Shown here: positions 28,305-35,398 of the stretch, in pieces | Numbering within the stretch: the stretch's first letter is position 1 | Layout of the letters: the number at the start of each line of letters is the position of its first letter | Source of the DNA: Prevotella sp. 885 | GTDB lineage: Bacteria; Bacteroidota; Bacteroidia; Bacteroidales; Bacteroidaceae | Direction: 5' to 3' | DNA: 64,000 bases | Assembly (NCBI RefSeq): GCF_002265625.1 | Contig: NZ_NOVE01000002.1 | Location: 124,001 to 188,000 of the forward strand | Program-made: the position numbers and the translations under genes | The notes under the pieces: generated by a model | Told to the model about the DNA's origin: nothing | Database searches by the model: none | The model's input: the letters and a program-made list of their open reading frames with translations, nothing else

Positions 28305-28873
28305 GAAATTTCTGACCTTCGGTTGGAAATTTTAGTTTGTTGTATGACGCAAAACTCCCCCATCCTTCATCACCTATATTACTTGCGCTCTTATGATAAT
28401 CTCCCTTATGTGATTATCTGTATCTTCTCCTCGTCTTAATAAGTTTTTAATTCAGAAAAACGTCTTTTCTTTGCTTTGTTGAGAAGTCTTTACATATTTC
28501 TATGTTTTATTTATGAATCCTCTTGTGTAAGTATGTGCAATACTTTCTTTGTGTATCAGTTTTTTTGTATTAAATGTTTGAATTATTTGTAAAATTACGT
28601 GCTAATTTGTCTATTTTGTATTTGTAAAAATACACAAAGATGCTTTTTAATACTTGTAAATTCGTGAAACTCTACGGTTTTGTATGTCAAAAGTGTCAAA
28701 TAGTACAAATTTTTGCTATTGATTTTGCAAATCTATCCATTCTTTCCAACTTAGTTTTTTTGGCGATTTTCGCCTTTCTTGTATTTTTGTATGTAACATT
28801 TATGTTATGCAAATTTTCCGTTATTTTCCAATTATTTTTTATTTTTTGAACCATAACCCTTCGATTTTTTCTC
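28305..28873 (+). other. AT-rich intergenic region, no supported gene
   Basis: About 570 bp, very AT-rich. A 69-codon frame at 28640-28849 is Phe/Leu/Ile-rich in the way random AT-rich DNA is, and has no ribosome-binding site; I do not call it. No terminator for the AraC-type gene was recognised. Confidence 0.5.
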
Positions 28874-28881
28874 TAACTTTG
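28874..28881 (+). promoter_or_regulatory. -7 box of a candidate non-coding RNA
   Basis: TAACTTTG. A TTTG lies at 28845-28848, too far (25 bp) to be a normal -33 box, so the -33 side is weak. Confidence 0.5.
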
Positions 28882-28888
28882 CAATCGT

Positions 28889-29191
28889 CAAAAGGAACAA
28901 TGCGAAAGCCGTCGGGCTAACGAACCTTCGCCGTGACGGCGCCGTTTCTTCTTGACACGTATGAAAGCCAACACATAAGACTAATTAAATATTCAAAAAA
29001 ACACAAGCACTAAATGAATATGGTGATATAAAAGAAGAAAGTGTATCTTCCGTCCCATATCACTAGACACAGACTAAAGGGATAATTTCAATCGATTAAT
29101 AGGTAAAGAATTTAGAAAAAGCAGTTTGTAATTGTTTGATAATCAAGAAAAGATTGACCGCTCGGCAGTGATGTTAGGCGGTCTTTTTTTT
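28889..29191 (+). ncRNA. Candidate structured non-coding RNA, about 300 nt
   Basis: The segment starts after a -7 box and ends at a strong intrinsic terminator, with no reading frame longer than a few codons between. Visible pairings: GCCGTC/GACGGC around 28906-28945; GTGATAT (29023-29029) with ATATCAC (29057-29063), enclosing GAAG (29034-29037)/CTTC (29047-29050); and the terminator stem. None of the signature sequences of RNase P RNA, tmRNA, SRP RNA or a cobalamin riboswitch was found. It could be a free small RNA or a long attenuated leader of the downstream sulfur amino acid genes, which however have their own -7 box after the terminator. The start is inferred from the promoter. Confidence 0.5.
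29156..29191 (+). terminator. Intrinsic terminator of the candidate ncRNA
   Basis: GACCGC (29156-29161) pairs with GCGGTC (29178-29183), followed by eight T (29184-29191). Just beyond, TGTACGT (29191-29197) and ACGTACA (29205-29211) form a separate perfect inverted repeat. Confidence 0.8.
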
Positions 29192-29311
29192 GTACGTACG
29201 TAGCACGTACATATTATATATTATGTCGTATATATGATTGTTTGTATTGTTTTTACGTATTTATAATAAACAAAAAGCAAGTGGAATGACGTTTAAACCA
29301 TAAAAATGATA

Positions 29312-29319
29312 TAACTTTG
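29312..29319 (+). promoter_or_regulatory. -7 box before the trans-sulfuration enzyme gene
   Basis: TAACTTTG, 31 bp before the start codon. The -33 position is TTTA at about 16 bp, so it is weak. Confidence 0.55.
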
Positions 29320-29350
29320 CGGCGTAATTAATAAATAAGCTTTTATTGTC

Positions 29351-30523
29351 ATGAAGAAGCAGACACTTGCTATTGACACCCCATTCCAGAAAGGCGACGC
29401 ATACGGCGCACTCAGCATGCCGGTATATCATACGCTCGCCTACGAGTTCGACAACGCATCCGTAATGTCCGACGCTTTCTGCGGACGCATTGAGGAGCCC
29501 GACTACTCGCGTGTGATGAACCCTACGGTCAATTACCTCGAGCTTAAGATCAAGGCTCTCACCGGTGCCGAGCGCGTTACAGCCATGTCGTCAGGTATGG
29601 CAGCAATCTCCGGCGCTCTCTTTTCTCTCGTTGAGCAGGGCAAGAACGTGGTGTCATCGCGCCACATGTTCGGCAATACATACTCGCTCCTCACCAAGAC
29701 CCTGCCGCGTCTGGGTGTCACTCCTCATCTCTGCGACCTTACCAACCTCGAAGAAGTGGAGGCTGCCGTAGACGAGAACACATGCTGCATCTTCCTTGAG
29801 ATTATCACCAATCCGCAGCTTGAGGTGGCTGACCTTGCCTCTTTGGCAAGCATTGCCCACAAGCATAACATTCCTCTCGTGGCAGACACCACGGTCATTC
29901 CCTTCACAGAGTTCTGCGCACATGAGCTTGGCGTCGACATCGAAGTGGTGTCCACCACCAAGTATCTTTCAGGCGGCGCCACCACTCTCGGCGGCATCGT
30001 CATCGATTATGGAGGTCATCCCGAGTTTGCCCGTCGCCTCCATGACGAGATGCTCTTCAATCTCGGTGCTTACATGACTCCCCATGTGGCTTACATGCAG
30101 AACCTCGGACTGGAGAACCTCAAGGCACGTTACGAGTATGAGGTGCGCAACACCGTGGCTCTCGTCAATCGTCTCCGCACGCTCCCTGCCATCAAGAGCG
30201 TCAACTACGTAGGTCTGCCCGACAATCCCTATTACGAATTAGCGCAGCGCCAGTTCGGCAAGACCGCCGGCTGCATGTTCACCATCGACCTTGAGTCGAA
30301 AGAGGCTTGCTTCAAGTTCATCAACAGCCTGAAGCTCATCCGCCGTGCCACCAACCTCTTCGACAACCGCACCCTCGCCATCCATCCTGCCAGCACCATC
30401 TTCGGCCCGTTCAACGACGAGCAGCGTGCCGCAATGGACGTGCTCGACACCACCATCCGCATCTCCGTGGGCATGGAGGACGTGGACGATCTCTTCGACG
30501 ACTTCAAACAAGCATTGGCATGA
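29351..30523 (+). CDS. Cys/Met-metabolism PLP enzyme (O-acetylhomoserine sulfhydrylase or gamma-lyase type)
   Basis: 390 residues of the gamma-family of PLP enzymes. Visible motifs: AYEFDNASVMSDAF, YSRVMNPTVNYLELKI (Tyr/Arg contacts of the neighbouring subunit), AMSSGMAAISGAL (phosphate grip), VADTTVIPF with the PLP ring Asp, and STTKYLSGGATTLGG containing the Schiff-base Lys. The family includes O-acetylhomoserine sulfhydrylase, cystathionine gamma-synthase/lyase and methionine gamma-lyase, and the exact reaction cannot be settled by eye. It is translationally linked through an ATGA junction to a PatB/MalY-type enzyme, so the pair probably handles homocysteine or cysteine interconversion. 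Confidence 0.88.
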   Translation: MKKQTLAIDTPFQKGDAYGALSMPVYHTLAYEFDNASVMSDAFCGRIEEPDYSRVMNPTVNYLELKIKALTGAERVTAMSSGMAAISGALFSLVEQGKNVVSSRHMFGNTYSLLTKTLPRLGVTPHLCDLTNLEEVEAAVDENTCCIFLEIITNPQLEVADLASLASIAHKHNIPLVADTTVIPFTEFCAHELGVDIEVVSTTKYLSGGATTLGGIVIDYGGHPEFARRLHDEMLFNLGAYMTPHVAYMQNLGLENLKARYEYEVRNTVALVNRLRTLPAIKSVNYVGLPDNPYYELAQRQFGKTAGCMFTIDLESKEACFKFINSLKLIRRATNLFDNRTLAIHPASTIFGPFNDEQRAAMDVLDTTIRISVGMEDVDDLFDDFKQALA

Positions 30524-30549
30524 CCGACATCAAACACGCATTAGCATGA
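30520..30549 (+). other. 9-codon overlapping ORF between two PLP enzyme genes
   Basis: The ATGA at 30520-30523 closes the upstream gene and opens a 9-codon frame (MTDIKHALA), which ends in a second ATGA (30546-30549) that starts the next gene. The segment is an imperfect 26-bp tandem duplication of the upstream gene end. It may only serve translational coupling. Confidence 0.5.
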
Positions 30550-31709
30550 CAACATACGACTTCGATAAGATTGTGGACCGTTCAGGTTCGTGCGACCTCA
30601 AGCATGAGGTGCTTGCCGAACGATACGGACGTTCCGACCTGCTGCCGCTATGGGTGGCAGACATGGACTTTGAGACTCCCCAGTTCATCACCGACGCGCT
30701 TCGCCGCCGTCTCGACCACTCGCTCTTCGGCTATACCATCGTGCCACGCGACTTCTGGCCGACCGTCCGCACTTGGATAGCCGACCATCATCAGTGGGAG
30801 GTGGAGGAGGAGTGGATGCGCTTCATCCCCGGCATCGTGAAGGGCATCGGCTTCGTCATCAACGTCTTCACGAAGGAGGACGAGAAGGTGATAATCCAGC
30901 CGCCCGTCTATCATCCCTTCCGCCTCACTCCCGAAGGCAACCGTCGTGAGGTGGTGATGAATCCGCTCATCGAGAATGCCGACGGCTCTTACTCCATGGA
31001 CTTCGACAATCTTGCAAAGGTGGCAGACTCTAAGTGCCGCGTGCTCATCCTCTCCAACCCGCACAATCCTGCCGGAATAGTTTGGGACGTGGATACGCTT
31101 CGCCGTCTCGCCGATTTCTGCTACGAGCGTGGCATCATCGTCATCAGCGACGAGATACATTGCGACATGGCGCTCTACGGCAACAAGCACCATCCATTTG
31201 CATCGGTTTCAGAGAAGGCAGCGCATTGCAGCATCACGTTCATGGCGCCGTCCAAGACGTTCAACATCGCCGGCATTGTCAGCTCTTTCTGCGTGGTGCC
31301 CGACGAGAAGCTCCGCTCGAAGTTCTTCTCATGGCTTACCGCCAACGAGCTGGACGAGCCGCATCTCTTCGCGCCCATCGCCACCATCGCCGCCTATCGT
31401 GAAGGCGAGGAGTGGCGTCGTCAGATGCTGCGCTATGTGGAGGGCAACGTCGACTTCGTCATCTCATGGTTGAAGGAGAATCTTCCCCAGGTTCGCGCTC
31501 TGCGTCCCCAGGCGTCATTCCTCGTATGGCTCGACTGTCGCGGCCTCGGACTCGACCACGACGCCCTCATCGATCTCTTTGTCAACCGTGCCCGTCTTGC
31601 GCTCAACGATGGCGAGATGTTCGGAATGGGTGGCAAGGGATTTATGCGAATGAATGTGGCTGCGCCGCGTAGCGTGCTGAAGGAAGCGCTATGCAGACTT
31701 TTGAATTAG
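30546..31709 (+). CDS. PatB/MalY-type PLP-dependent aminotransferase or cystathionine beta-lyase
   Basis: 387 residues from the ATG at 30546 (MTTYDFDKIVDRSGS); a longer in-frame opening inside the previous gene is not used. Fold-type I aminotransferase motifs are WVADMDFETP (conserved in PatB/MalY), LSNPHNPAG, ISDEIHCDM and APSKTFNIAG with the PLP Lys, and FMRMNVAAPR near the C-terminus. PatB/MalY proteins are C-S lyases converting cystathionine to homocysteine, some with regulatory side roles. Pairing with the preceding trans-sulfuration enzyme supports methionine/cysteine metabolism. Confidence 0.88.
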   Translation: MTTYDFDKIVDRSGSCDLKHEVLAERYGRSDLLPLWVADMDFETPQFITDALRRRLDHSLFGYTIVPRDFWPTVRTWIADHHQWEVEEEWMRFIPGIVKGIGFVINVFTKEDEKVIIQPPVYHPFRLTPEGNRREVVMNPLIENADGSYSMDFDNLAKVADSKCRVLILSNPHNPAGIVWDVDTLRRLADFCYERGIIVISDEIHCDMALYGNKHHPFASVSEKAAHCSITFMAPSKTFNIAGIVSSFCVVPDEKLRSKFFSWLTANELDEPHLFAPIATIAAYREGEEWRRQMLRYVEGNVDFVISWLKENLPQVRALRPQASFLVWLDCRGLGLDHDALIDLFVNRARLALNDGEMFGMGGKGFMRMNVAAPRSVLKEALCRLLN

Positions 31710-31710
31710 G

Positions 31711-32105
31711 CCATGCAAATATCGTACAAAGAGTAAAAACATGTTACAAAATAAAAAATGATTCTAGAGATTTAGATTGCTGTTTTTACGGTGTTTTGCT
31801 GTGCAAACAGCACCCATGCTTAACAATAGCGCCACTTTTACAGTCCAATAGTGCCACTATTAGACAGTAAAAGTGGCGCTATTGCATGATAAAAGTGGCA
31901 CTATTAGGGTGTAAAAGTGGCGCTATTGCAGCAAAAAACGGCTCGTTTGCGAGTCTGATTTCATAACGCTTCGTCATGAAACCTCATAACCTGCTGTGTA
32001 TAAGCACGTTGGCTCCAAACGCTCAAAACTCGAGAATTTCGCACCAAAGATTTTGTTGTGCGCTCAGCTCATAGTATTGAGCGTTAGAAATGCAAATATT
32101 GTGTC
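31711..32105. repeat. Dispersed repeat element A, copy 1
   Basis: About 395 bp, closely similar to 43933-44275. Both copies begin CCATGCAAATATCGTAC and end near GAAATGCAAATATTGT, so ATGCAAATAT marks both ends in direct orientation. The core is a set of palindromic units: CAATAGCGCCACTTTTAC (31824-31841) and its perfect reverse complement GTAAAAGTGGCGCTATTG twice (31867-31884, 31911-31928), with degenerate units between. No reading frame is contained. It may be a non-autonomous mobile or protein-binding element. Confidence 0.85.
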
Positions 32106-32129
32106 GGACGGCAAGGCGTCCGAATTAGA

Positions 32130-32426
32130 AGTTCTTGCTTAGGCAAGCGGCAGAGCCGAGCGGTGAATTTTGAATTAGGAATTATTCTCGGCTCCGCCTG
32201 CGATTTTGAATTATTCAGTTTAGATTTACAGCAGACCGGGCAAACTTAGGAGGCTATGGCGTCTCGCCGTAGCCACGCAGCCTCCCATAGCTGATTATCT
32301 ATCAGTCCCCCTTCGGGGAACTATATGGGGTGGAAGTATTGCACGTACCCACAGCGGCGCTCCTTCGGAGCTTGCAGTGGGTTTCATGATATAGGTCCCG
32401 CTCCGCGGAACCCGCAGCTCATACTC
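32130..32426. repeat. Dispersed repeat element B, copy 1
   Basis: Shares with 35106-35301 the string starting AGTTCTTGCTTAGGCAAGCG, a GGCTATGGCG/CGCCGTAGCC hairpin (about 32254-32276), and the block TCCCGCTCCGCGGAACCCGC (32396-32415). In this copy extra sequence is inserted between the two blocks. AATTTTGAATTA motifs flank the stems. Confidence 0.75.
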
Positions 32427-32533
32427 TATTTGCTTGCAGCCTCCCATATCAGAACATCAATCAGCGCCGTGTCCCGAGGGGACACGTATCCCTCAGAAAC
32501 CCACTGCAAGCTCCGAAGGAGCGCAGCTGTGGG
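32348..32533. repeat. 38-bp near-perfect inverted repeat pair
   Basis: 32348-32385 and 32496-32533 are reverse complements with one mismatch (38 bp each, 110 bp between). Each arm itself contains the small palindrome CTCCTTCGGAG. It overlaps repeat element B. Confidence 0.8.
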
Positions 32534-32616
32534 ATAAGCATCACCCTCTCCTCCTCTTGGTTCCGCAAAGCGGGACCGACTATCATCCTCAACATCATAC
32601 GGGATGCGTCTATACG

Positions 32617-32970
32617 TTACAGCCCTGCCATGTACCATCCTCCTATGTTCGCCAGCATAGTGACGATTATTATTCTGATAATCTTCCATGCTTGCTGCTT
32701 TTGTCCGCTTTTGTTGTCATTGTATAGCGTCCAGATGGCTGTAATGAAAGTGGCGGCGGTGAAGATGGCGCTCAGCAGCGACAGACCTTGCGATATTATT
32801 ATGATGAGAATCGTTGACTGCATCAGCATTGCGGTGAGATTCACCATGCTCCTCGCGTGTATTGTTTGTGCATCTACGTTGCCTTTGCGCAAACGGCGCC
32901 TCAGTTCCCATTGGTCCAAGCCAGCCAGTATGGCCAGAATAAGGACCGTCACAAATTCTTTTAATGTCAT
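32617..32970 (-). CDS. Small multi-pass membrane protein, unknown family
   Basis: 117 residues. Hydrophobic stretches at about residues 5-18, 43-63, 66-83 and 95-116 suggest three or four membrane helices; between the first two lies a basic segment (RRRLRKGNVDAQTIHARS). I do not recognise it. It has its own promoter and faces the same way as the next membrane protein gene, but the 149-bp spacing suggests separate transcription. The gene body sits between repeat islands, consistent with accessory DNA. Confidence 0.6.
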   Translation of the reverse strand: MTLKEFVTVLILAILAGLDQWELRRRLRKGNVDAQTIHARSMVNLTAMLMQSTILIIIISQGLSLLSAIFTAATFITAIWTLYNDNKSGQKQQAWKIIRIIIVTMLANIGGWYMAGL

Positions 32971-33019
32971 AACTTATAGGTTTTATTTTTTATATCTGCG
33001 TTTCGCATTCTCTTGGTTG

Positions 33020-33027
33020 CAAAATTA
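33020..33027 (-). promoter_or_regulatory. -7 box for the 32.6 kb membrane protein gene
   Basis: The minus strand reads TAATTTTG, 50 bp upstream of the start. The -33 side is TTTCG-like and weak. Confidence 0.5.
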
Positions 33028-33119
33028 CGATATGTTGCTTTTTCGCGAAATAAAACCTTGTTCCACCTTGTTCCAACTCTGGAAAAGACGTAGTAATATG
33101 CAGATAATCAACTGTGTCC

Positions 33120-33476
33120 TTATTCGATTAGCATGAGAACGTACCATGCTATGTGTGTCAGTCCTATAAGCGCCATGCAGGATATGCTGGAGAGAAACTC
33201 CAGTGGCGACGCTTCTTTATTGCTTCGCAGAAACAGCATTCCTGAGATGACGGTCAAGATGCACGTGGCTGAAGAATAGACGGTAACGCCGCTATGCTTG
33301 CTCATGAACAGAACAGTCGCCCACATCGAAATCTTCTCAATCCCCAATACCTGGTCAGTCAGAAATCTTTTGTTCTTTATATCTTGGAGGTCGATTAGTC
33401 GCCTTGCTTTCAGATAGCGTAGCAGTATGGCTGCCACATAAAAGATGGCAATGAAATAATCCGGGTTATTCTTCAT
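33120..33476 (-). CDS. Small multi-pass membrane protein, unknown family
   Basis: 118 residues with three to four hydrophobic segments (about residues 6-20, 48-60, 65-83, 96-116) and a polar basic loop (KARRLIDLQDIKNKRF). No family recognised. It resembles its neighbour at 32617-32970 in size and topology, though not clearly in sequence. A -7 box lies about 43 bp upstream. Confidence 0.6.
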   Translation of the reverse strand: MKNNPDYFIAIFYVAAILLRYLKARRLIDLQDIKNKRFLTDQVLGIEKISMWATVLFMSKHSGVTVYSSATCILTVISGMLFLRSNKEASPLEFLSSISCMALIGLTHIAWYVLMLIE

Positions 33477-33518
33477 GAGTGAGTGTTCTTGACTGTTTTG
33501 TTATAACGGGATAATTTG

Positions 33519-33526
33519 CAAAATTA
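33519..33526 (-). promoter_or_regulatory. -7 box for the 33.1 kb membrane protein gene
   Basis: The minus strand reads TAATTTTG. No good -33 box at the usual distance. Confidence 0.45.
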
Positions 33527-33591
33527 ATGGTTTTCCTGCGAAACCATAGATTAAAACCTTCGTAAAATATGAGTTTCTTGCATTTTCTGCT

Positions 33592-33599
33592 TACCTTTG
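33592..33599 (+). promoter_or_regulatory. -7 box overlapping the start of the 33.6 kb gene
   Basis: TACCTTTG ends only 4 bp before the ATG at 33604. Transcripts would start at about 33604, implying a leaderless mRNA or a later start codon (33649). Confidence 0.5.
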
Positions 33600-33603
33600 T
33601 GGT

Positions 33604-34149
33604 ATGTCAGATGAAATTTATTACTTACAGTCACGCACAGACCGATACATGCTTGCTGTCCTTATCGCCCTTGTCCTGATGGTGATATTGGTATATGTCG
33701 TTGCGATATATTATATGCGCAGGAAAGAGCGTGCCTTCGTCAGCTCGCAGGCAGAGATGATAAGACGGACCATGCTTCTTGAGGAAACCCAAGGTCAGTT
33801 GGAGGAAAAGCGCCGGCAAAGCCAGTCGCTCTTGCAGAAGCTGCGTCATTCCGAGATGCAGGAGAATGCCGATGACGTCATAGCGTGGGTGCGTTTGGCG
33901 GCTGATGGCAAGAGGAGGATGGATGAGGCGGACTGGAAGCGTCTGTTCTCTGCCGTTGACAGTGTCTATCCTGACTTCAGCGATATGCTGCTCAGCCGTG
34001 TAACTGTCTTGAACAATCAGCAGATGCAGGTGTGCTACCTGATGCGTATCGGTATGTCGAATCCTCAGATAAGGAATATTACGGATTTGCCGCGTACCAC
34101 TATATGGAGGTGGACGAAGACGTTTAGTTGGATAAAAGAGCTGCTATAG
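33604..34149 (+). CDS. Membrane-anchored coiled-coil protein with C-terminal helix-turn-helix
   Basis: 181 residues as called; an alternative start at 33649 (MLAVLIALVLMVILVYVV) gives 166 and fits the promoter better. One membrane segment (about residues 16-38) is followed by a coiled coil (about 50-85, LLEETQGQLEEKRRQSQSLL) and a helical domain ending in NNQQMQVCYLMRIGMSNPQI and LPRTTIWRWTKTF. That end resembles the LuxR/HTH-like tail of Bacteroidota TPR regulators (segment for conserved cycle of helices that senses via membrane), but without the TPR part. It may be a truncated or minimal membrane-bound regulator. Confidence 0.65.
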   Translation: MSDEIYYLQSRTDRYMLAVLIALVLMVILVYVVAIYYMRRKERAFVSSQAEMIRRTMLLEETQGQLEEKRRQSQSLLQKLRHSEMQENADDVIAWVRLAADGKRRMDEADWKRLFSAVDSVYPDFSDMLLSRVTVLNNQQMQVCYLMRIGMSNPQIRNITDLPRTTIWRWTKTFSWIKELL

Positions 34150-34154
34150 TCGTG

Positions 34155-34277
34155 TGAAAGCAGCTGTATTGCGCAACTCGCCCCGATGTACATACAGGAG
34201 CGCATATCTCTTTGGCGGACTCCATCGTGGACGGCATCTATCGCGACATGACCAGAAATGGGGAGTTAGTTGAATAA
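34155..34277 (+). pseudogene. Possible 3' remnant of a lost gene
   Basis: A frame open from just after a stop near 34155 to the TAA at 34275-34277 encodes ...GAHISLADSIVDGIYRD and MTRNGELVE. Its third codon positions are strongly G/C, as in genuine genes here, unlike the surrounding AT-rich spacer, yet it has no start codon or ribosome-binding site. I do not recognise the protein. It lies in the spacer upstream of argR. Confidence 0.3.
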
Positions 34278-34310
34278 AACGGAACTTCCGTGGATTTTTA
34301 TTCAAGAATG

Positions 34311-34342
34311 TTTGGATAATTATTCGATTATTTGTACTTTTG
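34311..34342 (+). promoter_or_regulatory. argR promoter with an overlapping ARG-box-like operator
   Basis: TTTG (34311-34314), a 20-bp spacer and TACTTTTG (34335-34342). Between the boxes lies GGATAATTATTC (34314-34325), 11 of 12 matches to the ARG-box core GAATwwwwATTC. A second palindrome, GTATAATTATAC (34354-34365), lies just after the expected transcript start, its centre 40 bp from the first. Autoregulation by ArgR is inferred. Confidence 0.65.
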
Positions 34343-34393
34343 TATTCGCAAACGTATAATTATACAAACGTAATAATCCAAACAATAATACTT

Positions 34394-34870
34394 ATGAAAC
34401 TGAAGAGTGATAGAATAGAGACATTGAAGATGCTTATCTCAAGCAATGAGATGGGCAGTCAGGAAGAGGTGTTGGAAGCTCTGGCAAAGGAAGGTTATCA
34501 GGTAACGCAAGCCACGCTGAGTCGCGACTTCAAGCAGCTGAAGGTTGCTAAGGCGGCAAGCATGAACGGCAAGTACGTCTATGTGTTGCCCAACGAGACG
34601 ATGTATAAGCGTGTAGCCTCGCCACGATCGGCTTCCGAGATGCTTCGCATCCCCGGCTACCGTTCCATCACGTTCTCCGGCAACATGGGTGTTATACGTA
34701 CGCGTCCCGGTTACGCAAGTGCCATCGCCTACAACATCGACAACAGTAACATTGACGACATCCTCGGCACCATAGCCGGCGACGACACCATCTTCATCGT
34801 CCTACGTGAAGGCGTCACGAAGGAACAGCTGATGGCAGACCTCGGCGGCATCATACCTGGAATGGAATAA
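34394..34870 (+). CDS. argR: Arginine repressor
   Basis: 158 residues from the ATG at 34394 (MKLKSDRIETLKMLIS); the longer in-frame ATG at 34340 lies inside the -7 box. The N-terminal winged helix has GSQEEVLEALAKEGYQVTQA and TLSRDFKQLKV (the SR pair is the recognition-helix signature). The C-terminal hexamerisation and arginine-binding domain has GTIAGDDTIFIVLREG with the conserved GDDT motif. It represses arginine biosynthesis when arginine is bound. In many Bacteroidales argR heads the arginine operon; here it stands alone, followed by repeats. Confidence 0.95.
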   Translation: MKLKSDRIETLKMLISSNEMGSQEEVLEALAKEGYQVTQATLSRDFKQLKVAKAASMNGKYVYVLPNETMYKRVASPRSASEMLRIPGYRSITFSGNMGVIRTRPGYASAIAYNIDNSNIDDILGTIAGDDTIFIVLREGVTKEQLMADLGGIIPGME

Positions 34871-35398
34871 GAGAATATCCTCATAGCTAAACAGAAATTT
34901 ATCTAACGAAGTTGAGAGTTGAGAGTTGAAATTTGAGAGTTCTTGCTAAGGCAAGCAGCAAAGCCGAGCGATGATTACCTTATTAAGTATATTATAATCA
35001 ATATGATTAACTATCATACATATCATAACTCTCAACTCTCCATTCTCAACTCTCAACTAAATAAACTGCAATTTATCGGTGCGTTACACCGAATTTTGAA
35101 TTAGGAGTTCTTGCTTAGGCAAGCGGCAGAGCCGAGCGGTGAATTTTGAATTATTCTCGGCTTCGCCTGTGATTTTGAATTGTTTAGTTTATAATTACGG
35201 CTTACAAGGCAAACATAGGAGGCTATGGCGTCTCGCCGTAGCCCCGCAGCCTCCCATAGCAGGTCATCAGTCCCGCTCCGCGGAACCCGCAGCTCATACT
35301 CAATCTGCTCGCATTTGTGGGTGCGTGACTATGGCGAGACGCCATAGTCTCCTAAGTTTGCACTGCAAGCTCATTTATTATCTCACTGCTAAACAGGA
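34871..35398. other. Repeat-filled intergenic region after argR
   Basis: 528 bp. GTTGAGAGTTGAGAG (about 34913) and its complement CTCAACTCTCAAC (about 35046) form a long-range inverted pair around an AT-rich stretch. Repeat element B, copy 2, follows. A 118-codon frame at 35139-35495 lies across repeats and the convergent lipoprotein gene and is not called. Confidence 0.65.
35106..35301. repeat. Dispersed repeat element B, copy 2
   Basis: Matches 32130-32291 over 35106-35260 and 32396-32426 over 35271-35301. A partial third occurrence (AGTTCTTGCTAAGGCAAGC) is at about 34938. After this copy, GACTATGGCGAGACGCCATAGTC (about 35327-35350, a palindrome) is related to the internal hairpin. Confidence 0.75.

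Larger units (their letters stand above)
31710..32616. other. Repeat-filled intergenic region
   Basis: 907 bp without a supported gene. The left part is one copy of a ~395-bp dispersed element, the right part holds short stem-loop repeats shared with 34.9-35.3 kb and a 38-bp inverted pair. A 70-codon frame at 32325-32537 lies wholly in repeats and is not called. Confidence 0.7.

Noticed and set aside
28640..28849. 69-codon frame in AT-rich DNA
   Set aside because: Phe/Leu/Ile composition expected by chance; no ribosome-binding site, promoter or recognisable family.
28889..29191. tmRNA, RNase P RNA, SRP RNA or cobalamin riboswitch
   Set aside because: None of their signature sequences could be found in the segment.
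32325..32537. 70-codon frame
   Set aside because: Made entirely of dispersed and inverted repeats.
31711..32616. Insertion sequence
   Set aside because: No transposase or terminal inverted repeats of IS type; only repeats and hairpins.
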